Part shown: positions 1 through 8,578 of the stretch, in pieces | Numbering within the stretch: the first letter of the stretch is position 1 | Layout of the letters: every line of letters begins with the position of its first letter | Assembly (NCBI RefSeq): GCF_000282095.2 | Contig: NZ_AKKC02000004.1 | Location: 682,001-746,000 of the forward strand | Direction of reading: 5' to 3' | DNA from: Rhizobium sp. CF080 | Lineage (GTDB): Bacteria; Pseudomonadota; Alphaproteobacteria; Rhizobiales; Rhizobiaceae | Length of the DNA stretch: 64,000 bases | The notes under the pieces: model-generated | Database searches by the model: none | Seen by the model: only the letters and a program-made list of their open reading frames with translations | What the model was told of the DNA's origin: nothing | Made by a program: the position numbers and the translations under genes

Positions 1-1
1 G

Positions 2-106
2 GACGTGGCGCGAATCGTGGTGCTGATGGCGACCCTGCCGGACGATGTGAACCTTTACGAAAGCATCATCCTGCCGGTCGAAATGCCGTTCCTCGGCCGC
101 GGTTAA
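2..106 (+). CDS. C-terminal fragment of an SDR-family oxidoreductase
   Basis: Only the last 34 residues are present; the gene begins left of the window and stops at the TAA at 104-106. The tail has the form VARIVVLMATLPDDVN followed by MPFLGRG, which resembles the C-terminus of short-chain dehydrogenase/reductases (the region closing the substrate pocket). The catalytic Tyr-Lys and the nucleotide-binding Gly motif are outside the window, so activity cannot be judged. It lies 114 bases upstream of a hydroxycinnamoyl-CoA hydratase gene on the same strand. A 3-hydroxyacyl-CoA dehydrogenase role in a beta-oxidative hydroxycinnamate route is therefore possible, but that is inference. Confidence 0.55.
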   Translation, partial: DVARIVVLMATLPDDVNLYESIILPVEMPFLGRG

Positions 107-220
107 GCATCGGTTCAGCACATCGTGAAGCGGCTTTCTTTTCGCAGGGTCTCAGACGGAAAGCCGCTTGACGCATATTCGGGTCCCTGATATCCAATTC
201 CCCAGCAGGGAGAAATTGCT

Positions 221-1084
221 ATGGAAAACCAGACCGAATCCGCCGCCCCAGACCAGATCGCTGGCAAGTGGGGTGAATATGTTACCGTGGAATTCGACGA
301 GGGCATCGCCTGGGTGACACTCAATCGTCCGAAGCAGCGCAACGCCATCAACCCCGGCATCGTCTGGGAAATGAACGCCATCATGGATGCGCTGGAAGAA
401 GACGACCGCTGCAAGGTGATGGTCGTCACCGGTGCGGGCGAATCCTTCTCTGCCGGCATGGACCTCAAGGAGTATTTTCGCCCCCCCGACAAGGTGCCGC
501 CGATCCAGCGCGAACGCCTTTTCCGGGCAAACGCCGCATGGCAGTGGCGTCGCATGATGTATTACCCGAAGCCGACCATTTCGATGGTCAACGGCTGGTG
601 TTTCGGCGGCGCCTTCCAGTTCCTGGTCGGTTGCGATCTGGCGATCGCTTCCGAAGAAGCCGTGTTCGGCCTCTCGGAAATCAACTGGGGCATCATCCCG
701 GCCGGGATCGTCACCAAGTCGGTGCTGGAGACGATGAGCTTCCGCGACGCGATGTACTATATCATGACCGGCGAGACCTTTACCGGACGCCAGGCTGCCG
801 AGATGAAGCTGGTCAACAAGGCGGTCGCGCCGGAAGAGCTGAAAGCCGAGACCCGCAAGCTTGCCATGACGCTGATCGGCAAGAACCCCTTCGTGCTGCG
901 TCAGGCCAAGACCGCCTGCCGCTTCACCCGCGACCTCACCTGGGAACAGGCCGGCGAATACCTGATGGCGAAGTCCGACCAGACCGAGCTGCGCGATCCG
1001 GACAACGGTCGCAATACTGGCATGAGTCAGTTCCTGGACGAGAAATCCTTCCGTCCGGGCCTCGGTGCCTATCGTCGCGACTAA
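221..1084 (+). CDS. ech: p-hydroxycinnamoyl-CoA hydratase/lyase (feruloyl-CoA hydratase-lyase), paralog 1
   Basis: This 287-residue crotonase-fold protein aligns along its whole length with the Pseudomonas hydroxycinnamoyl-CoA hydratase/lyase (HCHL). That enzyme hydrates feruloyl- or coumaroyl-CoA and cleaves it to acetyl-CoA plus vanillin or 4-hydroxybenzaldehyde. Visible landmarks are the oxyanion-hole residues Met80 and Gly130 (motifs SAGMDLKEYF and GWCFGG) and the catalytic Glu153 in GLSEINWG. Tyr85 matches a tyrosine thought to contact the phenolic hydroxyl. The position equivalent to HCHL Tyr239 is Met249, and HCHL Ser123 is Gln133, so substrate specificity may differ. The N-terminus is about 10 residues longer than in HCHL. 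The start ATG has AGGGAG upstream. The CoA-ligase gene follows after 12 bases, implying co-transcription. Confidence 0.85.
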   Translation: MENQTESAAPDQIAGKWGEYVTVEFDEGIAWVTLNRPKQRNAINPGIVWEMNAIMDALEEDDRCKVMVVTGAGESFSAGMDLKEYFRPPDKVPPIQRERLFRANAAWQWRRMMYYPKPTISMVNGWCFGGAFQFLVGCDLAIASEEAVFGLSEINWGIIPAGIVTKSVLETMSFRDAMYYIMTGETFTGRQAAEMKLVNKAVAPEELKAETRKLAMTLIGKNPFVLRQAKTACRFTRDLTWEQAGEYLMAKSDQTELRDPDNGRNTGMSQFLDEKSFRPGLGAYRRD

Positions 1085-1096
1085 GAAGTGGCTCCC

Positions 1097-3238
1097 ATGG
1101 CTGATACGATGACTACAGCTCCCAAGGCGCTTGATCCGGCCAAGCCGTTCGATCTTGACCGTCTGCTCCGCCCACGATCCATCGCGATCGTGGGCGCGTC
1201 GCCGGACCCCGCCTCGATCGGCGGCGGCGTACTCGCCAACCTGGAACTCTTCAACTATGCGGGCGACCTGCATCTGGTCAGCCGCTCGCGCGACGAGATC
1301 AACGGCCGCCCCTGCGTGAAGACCATCGGCGACCTGCCTGATGGCGTCGACGTGGTGATCCTCATCGTGCCCCAGGCAGCGATCAAGGATTCTGTTCTCG
1401 CCTGCGTCGAGCGGGACGTGGCGGGCGTCATCGTCTACTCGTCCGGTTTCGCCGAAGCCGGCGAGGAGGGCCGCCAGCAGCAGGACGAACTTGCCGAGAT
1501 CTGCCGCAAGGCTGGCATGGCCATGCTCGGCCCCAACTGCATGGGCTATACCAATTATGTCGACGGCATTCCGCTGACCTTCGAACCGGTCGACCTGCGC
1601 GGTGTCGGCGAGCGTTCGCGCGTCGCCATCGTTGCCCAGAGCGGTGCTACCGCGGCAAACATCCGCTTTGCCATGCATTCCCGCGAGATCGCGGTTTCTT
1701 ATGTGATCGCCACCGGCAACGAGGCCGTTATCGCTGTCGAAGACCTGATCGCCTGGCTGATCGAAGGCAAGGACAACGACGCCATCGCGGTTTATGTCGA
1801 GCAGGTCAAGAACCCGCAGAAATTCCTCACCGTCGCCCGGCGCGCCCGCGAACTCGGCAAGCCCATCGTCATGCTACATCCGGGCTCTAGCGAACGCGGG
1901 AAGGCCGCGGCGCAGTCGCATACCGGGGCGCTCGCCGGCGACCACGCGCTGATGCAGGCCGCCGTCCGGAACGAGGCCGTTGCGCTGGTCGAGACGACCG
2001 ACGAACTGTTCGACGTTACGGCAATCCTTGCCCGATATCCGTCGCCGCCGCCTGGCGAAGCGGGCATCGTCACCAATTCGGGCGCCATCCGTGGCCTCTG
2101 CTTCGATTTCTGCGAACGCGTCGGCCTGCCGATCGCCACCCTGTCGCAAGAGGTGCATGCGGAGCTCACCACGCAGGTACCGCCCTATGTGCATGTCGAC
2201 AACCCGTTCGACATCGGCACGACCGGGTTTTCCAATCCCGGCATTTTCGGCACCTCCACAGCATCCATGCTGAAGGACCCGAGCGTCGGCATCGTCTTCC
2301 TGTCACATGCCGGCGGTTCGCCGCCGATGCAGATCAAGAAGTCCGATGCGATCATCCCGGTTGCCGCGACTGCGACAAAGCCCGTCATCCTCAACATCAT
2401 CGGCGACGACTATCCCCTCGACCCAACCTTCATGAGGGCGGTGCGCGACAGTGGCATCCCGTTCTTCCGCTCGCCGGAACGCGCATTGCGAGCCATGGCG
2501 GTCGTCATGAACTATGCGGCAGCACTTGCCGCTACCCGCGACCGTGCTCCTGAAGGTGCGCGCCTCGCCACGGTCCCGGCATCCGGCCCGGTCGTCGAAT
2601 ACGAAGGCAAGCGGATTCTTTCCGATCTCGGCATCCAGATCCCCAAGGGGGCGCTGGCGAAATCCGCCGCCGAAGCCGTGAAGATCGCATCCGATATCGG
2701 TTATCCGGTGGTCATGAAGGCTCAGGCAGCCGAACTTGCGCACAAGAGCGATGTCGGTGGCGTCATCGTCAACATCACCGACGAGGCGGCGCTGCGGGCG
2801 GCTCATGAAAAGATGTATGCGAGCATCGCAACGCACAAGCCGGGCCTCACGCTCGACGGCGTGCTGATCGAGGGCATGGCGCGCCAGGGCCTCGAAATGG
2901 TGGTCGGCGCCAAGCGCGACCCATTATGGGGTCCGGTGGTGCTTGTCGGCCTTGGCGGCGTCTGGATCGAGGCGCTGGCGGATGCCCGCCTGCTGCCGGC
3001 CGATATCAGCCGCGAGCGGGCGATTGCCGAAATCCACAAGCTGAAAGCGTCGAAGCTGCTGGGGCCGTTCCGCGGCCAGCCGGGGCGCGATGTCGAGGCG
3101 ATCGCCGATGTCGTCGTCAAACTCGGCGCGCTGATGCGCTCGACGCCCGAGATCACCGAAGTCGATATCAACCCGCTCGTTGTCTATGGCGAAGGGGACG
3201 GAGTTCTGGCTCTCGACGCACTATTCGTGGTGCGGTGA
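1097..3238 (+). CDS. NDP-forming acyl-CoA synthetase, probable hydroxycinnamate-CoA ligase
   Basis: A 713-residue protein with the domain order of ADP-forming acyl-CoA synthetases: an N-terminal CoA-binding Rossmann domain (about 20-130), a succinyl-CoA-ligase-like region (about 150-310) and a C-terminal ATP-grasp domain (about 480-705). The phosphorylated histidine is visible at about residue 275 in the motif SHTGALAGD. It sits directly after a hydratase/lyase gene and before an aldehyde dehydrogenase, so it probably activates ferulate, coumarate or their relatives to CoA thioesters. From memory, FerA of Sphingobium SYK-6 is a feruloyl-CoA synthetase of this superfamily rather than the AMP-forming type. 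I chose ATG 1097; an in-frame GTG at 1088 is possible. The exact acid substrate is inferred from context only. Confidence 0.8.
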   Translation: MADTMTTAPKALDPAKPFDLDRLLRPRSIAIVGASPDPASIGGGVLANLELFNYAGDLHLVSRSRDEINGRPCVKTIGDLPDGVDVVILIVPQAAIKDSVLACVERDVAGVIVYSSGFAEAGEEGRQQQDELAEICRKAGMAMLGPNCMGYTNYVDGIPLTFEPVDLRGVGERSRVAIVAQSGATAANIRFAMHSREIAVSYVIATGNEAVIAVEDLIAWLIEGKDNDAIAVYVEQVKNPQKFLTVARRARELGKPIVMLHPGSSERGKAAAQSHTGALAGDHALMQAAVRNEAVALVETTDELFDVTAILARYPSPPPGEAGIVTNSGAIRGLCFDFCERVGLPIATLSQEVHAELTTQVPPYVHVDNPFDIGTTGFSNPGIFGTSTASMLKDPSVGIVFLSHAGGSPPMQIKKSDAIIPVAATATKPVILNIIGDDYPLDPTFMRAVRDSGIPFFRSPERALRAMAVVMNYAAALAATRDRAPEGARLATVPASGPVVEYEGKRILSDLGIQIPKGALAKSAAEAVKIASDIGYPVVMKAQAAELAHKSDVGGVIVNITDEAALRAAHEKMYASIATHKPGLTLDGVLIEGMARQGLEMVVGAKRDPLWGPVVLVGLGGVWIEALADARLLPADISRERAIAEIHKLKASKLLGPFRGQPGRDVEAIADVVVKLGALMRSTPEITEVDINPLVVYGEGDGVLALDALFVVR

Positions 3239-3255
3239 ATTTCGAGTGGGAGGGT

Positions 3256-3379
3256 TCCCCCTCATCCGCCTGCCGGCACCTTCTCCCCCTTGGGGAGAAG
3301 AAATATGCCGCATCGTCGCCGCTTCTCCTCTCCCCTTGGGGAGAGGGTGGCCGAGCGGAGCGGAGGCCGGGTGAGGGGG
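3256..3379. repeat. Rhizobial intergenic palindromic mosaic repeat, copy 1
   Basis: The stretch opens with CCCCTCATCCGCCTGCCGGC, continues through stems around CTCCCCCTTGGGGAG and CTCTCCCCTTGGGGAGAG, and ends near GGGTGAGGGGG. This layout is typical of Rhizobiales intergenic mosaic elements (RIME-like). It occupies nearly all of the 183-base gap between the CoA-ligase and aldehyde dehydrogenase genes and would form strong hairpins in the transcript. Its first 30 or so bases reappear as the reverse complement at the far end of copy 2 (5768-5902). Confidence 0.8.
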
Positions 3380-3424
3380 CGACGCCCACTATTTCCTTAG
3401 GCAATCACGAGGGAGGAAACCGTG

Positions 3425-4867
3425 ATGCAGACCCAATCCTACGGTGAATTGAAACTCTTTGTGGACGGCGAGTGGCTCGGCGTGGAAGGCCGGGTCACCG
3501 AGGACGTCATCAATCCGGCAACCGGCGAGCCGATCGCCGCCCTGCCGCATGCGACGCCTGCGGATCTCGAGCGCGCAGTCGCTGCCGCCGCCCGCGAATT
3601 CAAGACCTGGAAGACGACGACCGCCTTCGACCGCGCCAAGATCATCCGCAAGGCCGCCGATATTCTGCGCGAGCGTGCGAACGAGATCGGCCGGCGGATG
3701 GTGCTCGACCAAGGCAAGCCGATCGGTGAAGCGATCCCGGAAGTCCATATCTCGGCCGATATTCTCGACTGGACCGCCGACGAGGGCAGGCGCTCCTATG
3801 GCCGCATCGTGCCTGCCCGCATCCCCGGTGTTAAGTGGATGGTCACCAGGGAACCGGTCGGTCCCGTCGCCGGCTTCACGCCCTGGAATTTCCCCGGCGT
3901 TATCCCGGCGCGAAAGATTTCCGCAGCACTCGCGACCGGCTGCACGATGGTCATCAAGCCCTCGGAGGAGACGCCTTCGACCGTGCTCGAAATCGCCCGG
4001 GCGCTGCAGGATGCAGGCCTGCCCAATGGCGTGCTGAACGTCGTGCACGGCAAGCCGGCCGAAGTCTCCGAACACCTGATCGCCTCGGACGGCATCCGCA
4101 AGATCACCTTCACGGGCTCCACCGCTGTGGGCCAGCATCTCGCTGTCCTCGCCGCGCAGGCCGGCGTGAAGCGCGCCACGATGGAGCTCGGCGGCCATGC
4201 GCCGGTGCTGATCTTTGAGGATGCCGATATCGACCATGCCGTCCGTGTCATGGTGCATGCGAAATACCGCAATGCCGGTCAGGTCTGCATATCGCCGACC
4301 CGGTTCTATGTGCATGACAGCGTACACGACAAGTTCGTCGACGGGTTTGCCAAGGCAGCGTCCGCTCTGAATGTCGGCGAAGGCCTCGACCCGTCCAACC
4401 AGATGGGGCCACTCGCCAACAGCCGGCGCGTACCCGCCATGGAACGCATGGTTGCCGATGCGGTCCAGCGCGGCGCCAAGGTGAAGGCCGGTGGCGAGCG
4501 CGGCAGCAATCGCGGCTATTTCTTCCAGCCGACGGTTCTCGCCGACGTGCCGCAGGACGCGATCATCATGAATGACGAGCCCTTCGGCCCGGTCGCCGTC
4601 ACCGCCCGCTTCACCTCATTCGACGAAGTGATCGAGCAGGCGAACCGGCTGCCTTACGGACTTGCCTCCTATGCCTTCACCCGGTCGAGTCAGACCGCCG
4701 CGATGGTGAGCGACGCGCTCGAGGCCGGCATGGTCGGCATCAACAACAACTTCATCTCGATGGCCGAAACGCCGTTCGGTGGCGTCAAGCAGAGCGGTTA
4801 CGGCTCTGAAGGCGGCACCGAGGGCATGGACGCCTACCTCGTCACCAAAATGACCAGCCTGTCATAG
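3425..4867 (+). CDS. vdh: NAD(P)-dependent aldehyde dehydrogenase, probable vanillin/4-hydroxybenzaldehyde dehydrogenase
   Basis: A 480-residue aldehyde dehydrogenase superfamily member, full length. The catalytic set is present: Asn155 (FTPWNFP), Glu254 (MELGGHAP) and nucleophile Cys288 (GQVCISPTR), plus the cofactor-loop motif FTGSTAVG. Sequence alone would also allow a succinate-semialdehyde-type enzyme. The position between two hydroxycinnamoyl-CoA hydratase/lyase genes makes oxidation of the released aromatic aldehyde to the benzoate the likely role. The ATG at 3425 has GGGAGGAAA at ideal distance; a GTG at 3422 is an alternative. Palindromic repeats flank this gene and its downstream neighbour as a pair. 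Confidence 0.85.
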   Translation: MQTQSYGELKLFVDGEWLGVEGRVTEDVINPATGEPIAALPHATPADLERAVAAAAREFKTWKTTTAFDRAKIIRKAADILRERANEIGRRMVLDQGKPIGEAIPEVHISADILDWTADEGRRSYGRIVPARIPGVKWMVTREPVGPVAGFTPWNFPGVIPARKISAALATGCTMVIKPSEETPSTVLEIARALQDAGLPNGVLNVVHGKPAEVSEHLIASDGIRKITFTGSTAVGQHLAVLAAQAGVKRATMELGGHAPVLIFEDADIDHAVRVMVHAKYRNAGQVCISPTRFYVHDSVHDKFVDGFAKAASALNVGEGLDPSNQMGPLANSRRVPAMERMVADAVQRGAKVKAGGERGSNRGYFFQPTVLADVPQDAIIMNDEPFGPVAVTARFTSFDEVIEQANRLPYGLASYAFTRSSQTAAMVSDALEAGMVGINNNFISMAETPFGGVKQSGYGSEGGTEGMDAYLVTKMTSLS

Positions 4868-4891
4868 GGCCCGGATCTTCAGGAGAACAAG

Positions 4892-5734
4892 ATGACTATA
4901 GAAGCGAGCGATCTGGGCGGCGAGAACGTCAAGGTTGAATTCGAAGATGGCATTGCCTGGGTAAAGCTGAACCGCCCGGACAAGCGCAACGCCATGAGCG
5001 TCGGCCTTGCCGAAGACATGATCCGGGTGCTCGACGCGCTTGAAATCGACGACCGCGCCGGCGTCGTCATCCTGACCGGCGAGGGCGAAGCCTTTTCCGC
5101 CGGCATGGACCTCAAGGACTTCTTCCGCGCCACCGATGGCGGCTCCGACATCCAGCGCATGCGCGCCTACCGCTCCACCCGCGCCTGGCAATGGCGCCTG
5201 CTGATGCACTATGCCAAGCCGACGATCGCCATGGTCAACGGCTGGTGCTTTGGCGGTGCGTTCACACCGCTGATCTGCTGCGATCTGGCGATCGCCTCCG
5301 AAGACGCTGTGTTCGGGCTTTCGGAAATCAACTGGGGCGTCATCCCCGGCGGCGTCGTCTCCAAGGCGATCTCGACGCTGATGAACGACCGCAAGGCGAT
5401 GTACTACGTCATGACCGGCGAAAAGTTCGGCGGCAAGATGGCTGAACAGCTCGGCCTGGTGAACGAAGCGGTTCCGGCGGACAAACTCCGCGAACGCACC
5501 GTCGAGATTGCCCGCGTTCTCCTTGAAAAGAACCCGACCGTGCTGCGCCAGGCCCGCATGGCCTACAAGTATGTGCGTGAGATGACCTGGGAAGAATCCG
5601 CCGAATACCTCACCGCCAAGGCCGACCAGACGACGTTCGTCGATCCGGAAAAGGGACGCGAGAAGGGATTGTCGCAGTTCCTGGATACGAAGACCTATCG
5701 TCCGGGGCATGGGGTTTACAAGCGCGAGGAATAG
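4892..5734 (+). CDS. ech: p-hydroxycinnamoyl-CoA hydratase/lyase, paralog 2
   Basis: A 280-residue second member of the HCHL family, 24 bases after the aldehyde dehydrogenase. The oxyanion residues Met72 and Gly122 and the catalytic Glu145 are conserved. The residues matching HCHL Tyr75 and Tyr239, which contact the 4-hydroxyl group of the substrate in that enzyme (from memory), are Phe77 and Thr241, and Ser123 is Thr125. This suggests a substrate without a free para-hydroxyl, or a hydration-only role, while paralog 1 may take the phenolic substrates. AGGAG precedes the start. This is clearly a paralog of the protein at 221-1084, not a recent exact duplication. Confidence 0.85.
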   Translation: MTIEASDLGGENVKVEFEDGIAWVKLNRPDKRNAMSVGLAEDMIRVLDALEIDDRAGVVILTGEGEAFSAGMDLKDFFRATDGGSDIQRMRAYRSTRAWQWRLLMHYAKPTIAMVNGWCFGGAFTPLICCDLAIASEDAVFGLSEINWGVIPGGVVSKAISTLMNDRKAMYYVMTGEKFGGKMAEQLGLVNEAVPADKLRERTVEIARVLLEKNPTVLRQARMAYKYVREMTWEESAEYLTAKADQTTFVDPEKGREKGLSQFLDTKTYRPGHGVYKREE

Positions 5735-5767
5735 TCGCTGCCGGTCGGAGGACGCTTGTGGAAAGTC

Positions 5768-5902
5768 TGCCTCCCACCCTCTTCCCGTTTTGACGGGGGA
5801 GAGGGGCGTGCCCCGCTTAGCGCTCAATGATGCCAGGACGGTACGGCATCTGTCCTTCTCCCTGCAGGCGGGGAAAAGGTGCCGGCAGGCGGATGAGGGG
5901 CG
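5768..5902. repeat. Rhizobial intergenic palindromic mosaic repeat, copy 2 (inverted relative to copy 1)
   Basis: Begins CCTCCCACCCTCTTCCCG and ends with GGTGCCGGCAGGCGGATGAG, the exact reverse complement of the start of copy 1. Internal hairpins include TTCTCCCTGCAGGCGGGGAAAAG. It fills the 203-base gap between the second hydratase/lyase and the first acyl-CoA dehydrogenase. With copy 1 it brackets the aldehyde dehydrogenase and hydratase/lyase 2 genes as an inverted pair. Confidence 0.8.
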
Positions 5903-5937
5903 AACCTCTCCAGCCGATTTAAACGCGAGACCCAATC

Positions 5938-7095
5938 ATGGACCTGAACTATTCGGACGAGCAGCTTCTGTTGAAGGAAAGCGCCGAGCGTTTTCTGAAG
6001 GAACGTTACGACTTCGAGAGGCGCGGCAAGATCATCGCCTCGGAAACCGGGTTCGACTCAGGCATCTGGTCCGACATGGCGGATCTCGGTTGGCTGGCTC
6101 TGCCGTTCGCCGAAGAGAATGGCGGGCTTGGCGGCGGGGCGGTGGAGATATCGCTGATCATGGAAGCGGTCGGCCGCGCTTTGATGGTCGAGCCTTATCT
6201 CACGTCCGTCATTCTTGCCGGCGGGCTTGTCGAAAAGCTTGGCTCCGAAGAACAGAGAGTCGAAATCCTCGGCGGGCTTATCGCCGGCACGTCGCGTCCG
6301 GCGCTCGCACATGCCGAACGGCAGACCGGTTTTGACCTCGGCAATATCGCCGCAACCGCGATCAGGAGCGGTGAGGGCTATCTCATCTCGGCTGAGAAGC
6401 CGCTGGTGCTCGGCGGACAGTTTGCGGATGTCTTCCTCGTCTCAGCCAGGCTGGACGGCGCGGTCAAACTGTTCGCCGTGCCAGCGGATGCTTCCGGCCT
6501 CACCTCGACCGAAGTGAAACTGGTCGACGGCAGCCGCGCCAGCGATCTCGTCCTCGACAACGTCCGCGTAGCCGCTTCCGCGCTGTTCGGCGCTGGAGCC
6601 GATACGCTCGCCGAGATCGAAGCGGCCCATGACCGCGCCAACGCGGCGCTCGCCTCGGAAGCGGTCGGCATCATGGATGCGCTGATGGATGCGACGGTTG
6701 CTTATACCAAGGAGCGCGTCCAGTTCGGCAAGCCGCTCGCCGCCTTCCAGGCGCTGCAGCACCGTATGGGCGAGATGGCGGTGAAATGCCAGGAGGCCCG
6801 AGGCTCAGCGCTGCTCGCTACCCTTTCCGTCGACGCACCGCGTTCGATGCGCATTCGGGGCGTTTCCGGCGCCCGCGCCAAGATCGGCAAGGTCTCCCGC
6901 TCCGTCGCACAGGAAGCGATCCAACTCCATGGGGCCATGGGCTTTTCCGAGGAAATGCCGGTCGGCGCCTGGTTCCGCCGGCTGTATGCGATGGAAAATA
7001 CTTTCGGCACCACTGCAGACCACCTGAAACGCTACGGCGAGATCATCCGCGATCCCGCCGTGCTCTCCGGCAGCCTGCTGCGCGAACCCGTCTGA
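5938..7095 (+). CDS. Acyl-CoA dehydrogenase, small-subunit type
   Basis: A 385-residue acyl-CoA dehydrogenase-fold protein (N-terminal helical domain to about 120, beta domain to about 230, C-terminal helical FAD domain). It most resembles the smaller partner of heteromeric pairs such as PimC/PimD. In the C-terminal segment that normally holds the catalytic glutamate (medium-chain enzyme motif YEGTSQ), this protein reads NTFGTTAD, so that glutamate is absent. The partner starts 11 bases downstream, which supports a two-subunit enzyme. In this block the likely substrate is a phenylpropanoyl-CoA (dihydroferuloyl- or phloretoyl-CoA), oxidised to the cinnamoyl-CoA used by the hydratase/lyases. 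The substrate is inferred from position. Confidence 0.8.
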   Translation: MDLNYSDEQLLLKESAERFLKERYDFERRGKIIASETGFDSGIWSDMADLGWLALPFAEENGGLGGGAVEISLIMEAVGRALMVEPYLTSVILAGGLVEKLGSEEQRVEILGGLIAGTSRPALAHAERQTGFDLGNIAATAIRSGEGYLISAEKPLVLGGQFADVFLVSARLDGAVKLFAVPADASGLTSTEVKLVDGSRASDLVLDNVRVAASALFGAGADTLAEIEAAHDRANAALASEAVGIMDALMDATVAYTKERVQFGKPLAAFQALQHRMGEMAVKCQEARGSALLATLSVDAPRSMRIRGVSGARAKIGKVSRSVAQEAIQLHGAMGFSEEMPVGAWFRRLYAMENTFGTTADHLKRYGEIIRDPAVLSGSLLREPV

Positions 7096-7106
7096 GGAGC
7101 AAGATC

Positions 7107-8309
7107 ATGGATCTGTTGATGACCAAAGATGAGGTTCTCTTTCGCGACGAAGTGCGGGCCTTTCTCGATGCCCACCTTTCCGAAGATCTGAAGCGCGCCG
7201 AACGGCTGAACCCGAGCTTTCTTGCCGACCCGAGTGTCGGCTTGAAATGGCAGGCGAAGCTCAACGACAAGGGTTGGGTGGCGCCCTCCTGGCCGAAACA
7301 ATATGGCGGCACCGGCTGGACGCTTGCCGAGCGTTACATCTTCGACCAGGAATGCGAACAGGCCGGCGAGCCGCATCTCCGCGGCGCCTCGATCAAGATG
7401 ATCGCCCCGGTCATCATGCGCTACGGCAACGATGCACAGAAGGGTTTTTACCTGCCGCGCATCCTCAATGGCGAAGATATCTGGGCGCAGGGCTATTCCG
7501 AGCCCGGTTCCGGCTCCGATCTCGCCTCGCTTAAGACCAGGGCTGACCTCGACGGCGACCATTACATTGTCAACGGCTCGAAGATCTGGTCGACGCTGGC
7601 GCATCACGCCACCCGCATGTTCGCGCTGGTTCGCACCGCCGATACTGGCAAGAAGCAGGAAGGCATTACCTTCATCCTGATCGACCTGAAATCGCCGGGC
7701 GTCATCATCCGGCCGATCCGTTCGATCTGCGGTACGCATGAATTCAACCAGGTCTTCTTCGACGACGTGAAAGTGCCGGTCTCCGACCGCATCGGCCAAG
7801 AGGGCGAGGGCTGGGATATCGCCAAATACCTGCTCGAATTCGAGCGGGGCGGGGCCTTTGCCGGCGGCGTGCTGCGCGCCATGCTCACGCGCATCCACCG
7901 CCTTGCCTCCGAACCGCTTCCGGATGGACGAAAAATGATCGACGATCCGCTGTTCATGGCGCGCTTCGCTGAGATCGCTACGGATGTCGACGCTAACGAC
8001 ATGCTGGAGCTTGCGGCCATGTCCAAGGTCCAGGCAGGCGGCAATCCGGGCGCGGTGCCGTCCTCGACGATGAAGATCGAGCGCAGCCGCATCCGCCAGT
8101 CGATCGCAGAGCTTGCAGCATCGATCCTCGGACCCGATGCGCTGCGCTGGGAAGAGCACCGGCCGCTACATGAACTGCCGGAGGAGAGTGAATTGAACGA
8201 AGAGCGTAAGGTCGCCTCCGCCGTCTATTTCAATTCCCGCTCTCAGAGCATTTTCGGCGGCAGCAACGAGATCCAGCTGGAGATCATCGCGAAGACGCTG
8301 CTGCGGTGA
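7107..8309 (+). CDS. Acyl-CoA dehydrogenase, large-subunit type
   Basis: A 400-residue FAD-dependent acyl-CoA dehydrogenase of the FadE/PimC-like group. Recognisable are the flavin-contact segment GYSEPGSGSDLASL and the C-terminal SIFGGSNEIQ. There too the medium-chain-type glutamate is replaced (by Gly), as often happens in this subgroup, where the base lies elsewhere. GAGGAG at 7094-7099 sets the ATG at 7107, overlapping the end of the small-subunit gene region. Expected to pair with the preceding protein and feed saturated phenylpropanoids into the hydratase/lyase step; electron acceptor ETF is not encoded here. It is the last gene of the hydroxycinnamate block. Confidence 0.85.
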   Translation: MDLLMTKDEVLFRDEVRAFLDAHLSEDLKRAERLNPSFLADPSVGLKWQAKLNDKGWVAPSWPKQYGGTGWTLAERYIFDQECEQAGEPHLRGASIKMIAPVIMRYGNDAQKGFYLPRILNGEDIWAQGYSEPGSGSDLASLKTRADLDGDHYIVNGSKIWSTLAHHATRMFALVRTADTGKKQEGITFILIDLKSPGVIIRPIRSICGTHEFNQVFFDDVKVPVSDRIGQEGEGWDIAKYLLEFERGGAFAGGVLRAMLTRIHRLASEPLPDGRKMIDDPLFMARFAEIATDVDANDMLELAAMSKVQAGGNPGAVPSSTMKIERSRIRQSIAELAASILGPDALRWEEHRPLHELPEESELNEERKVASAVYFNSRSQSIFGGSNEIQLEIIAKTLLR

Positions 8310-8377
8310 ACGTCTTCTGAAACCATATCCCCTGCAGCGCGTTACCAGCCGGACCTTATCAGCCCGGAGAACGCCCG

Positions 8378-8536
8378 TTGGATATCATCCGCATTCTGCT
8401 CGCCTTCATCCTACCGCCGCTCGGCGTGTTCCTCCAGGTGGGGCTCGGCCTGCATTTCTGGCTGAACATCCTGCTCACCCTCTGCGGCTGGCTTCCGGGC
8501 ATCGTGCATGCGCTCTGGGTGATCCTGCGCAAATAA
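8378..8536 (+). CDS. YqaE/Pmp3-family small membrane protein
   Basis: A 52-residue protein starting at TTG, preceded by CGGAG at 8 bases. It has two hydrophobic helices: residues 3-24 with the family hallmark FILPPLGVFLQVG, and about 29-48 with LNILLTLCGWLPGIVHALW. This is the signature of the UPF0057/Pmp3 family (plasma membrane proteolipid 3), which affects membrane potential and salt tolerance in yeast and plants; its bacterial role is little defined. It stands alone, 68 bases after the acyl-CoA dehydrogenase gene. The rare start codon and short length make it easy to miss, but the family match is strong. Confidence 0.88.
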   Translation: MDIIRILLAFILPPLGVFLQVGLGLHFWLNILLTLCGWLPGIVHALWVILRK

Positions 8537-8578
8537 CCGGGATCGAGTTCGACATGGCCGGATGACGGCTGAAAGCCT

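Noticed and set aside
152-1678. A 508-codon minus-strand frame opposite the first hydratase/lyase and CoA ligase
   Set aside because: Lies fully antisense to two well-supported genes, is rich in His/Arg/Asp/Gly as shadow frames are, and has no ribosome site.
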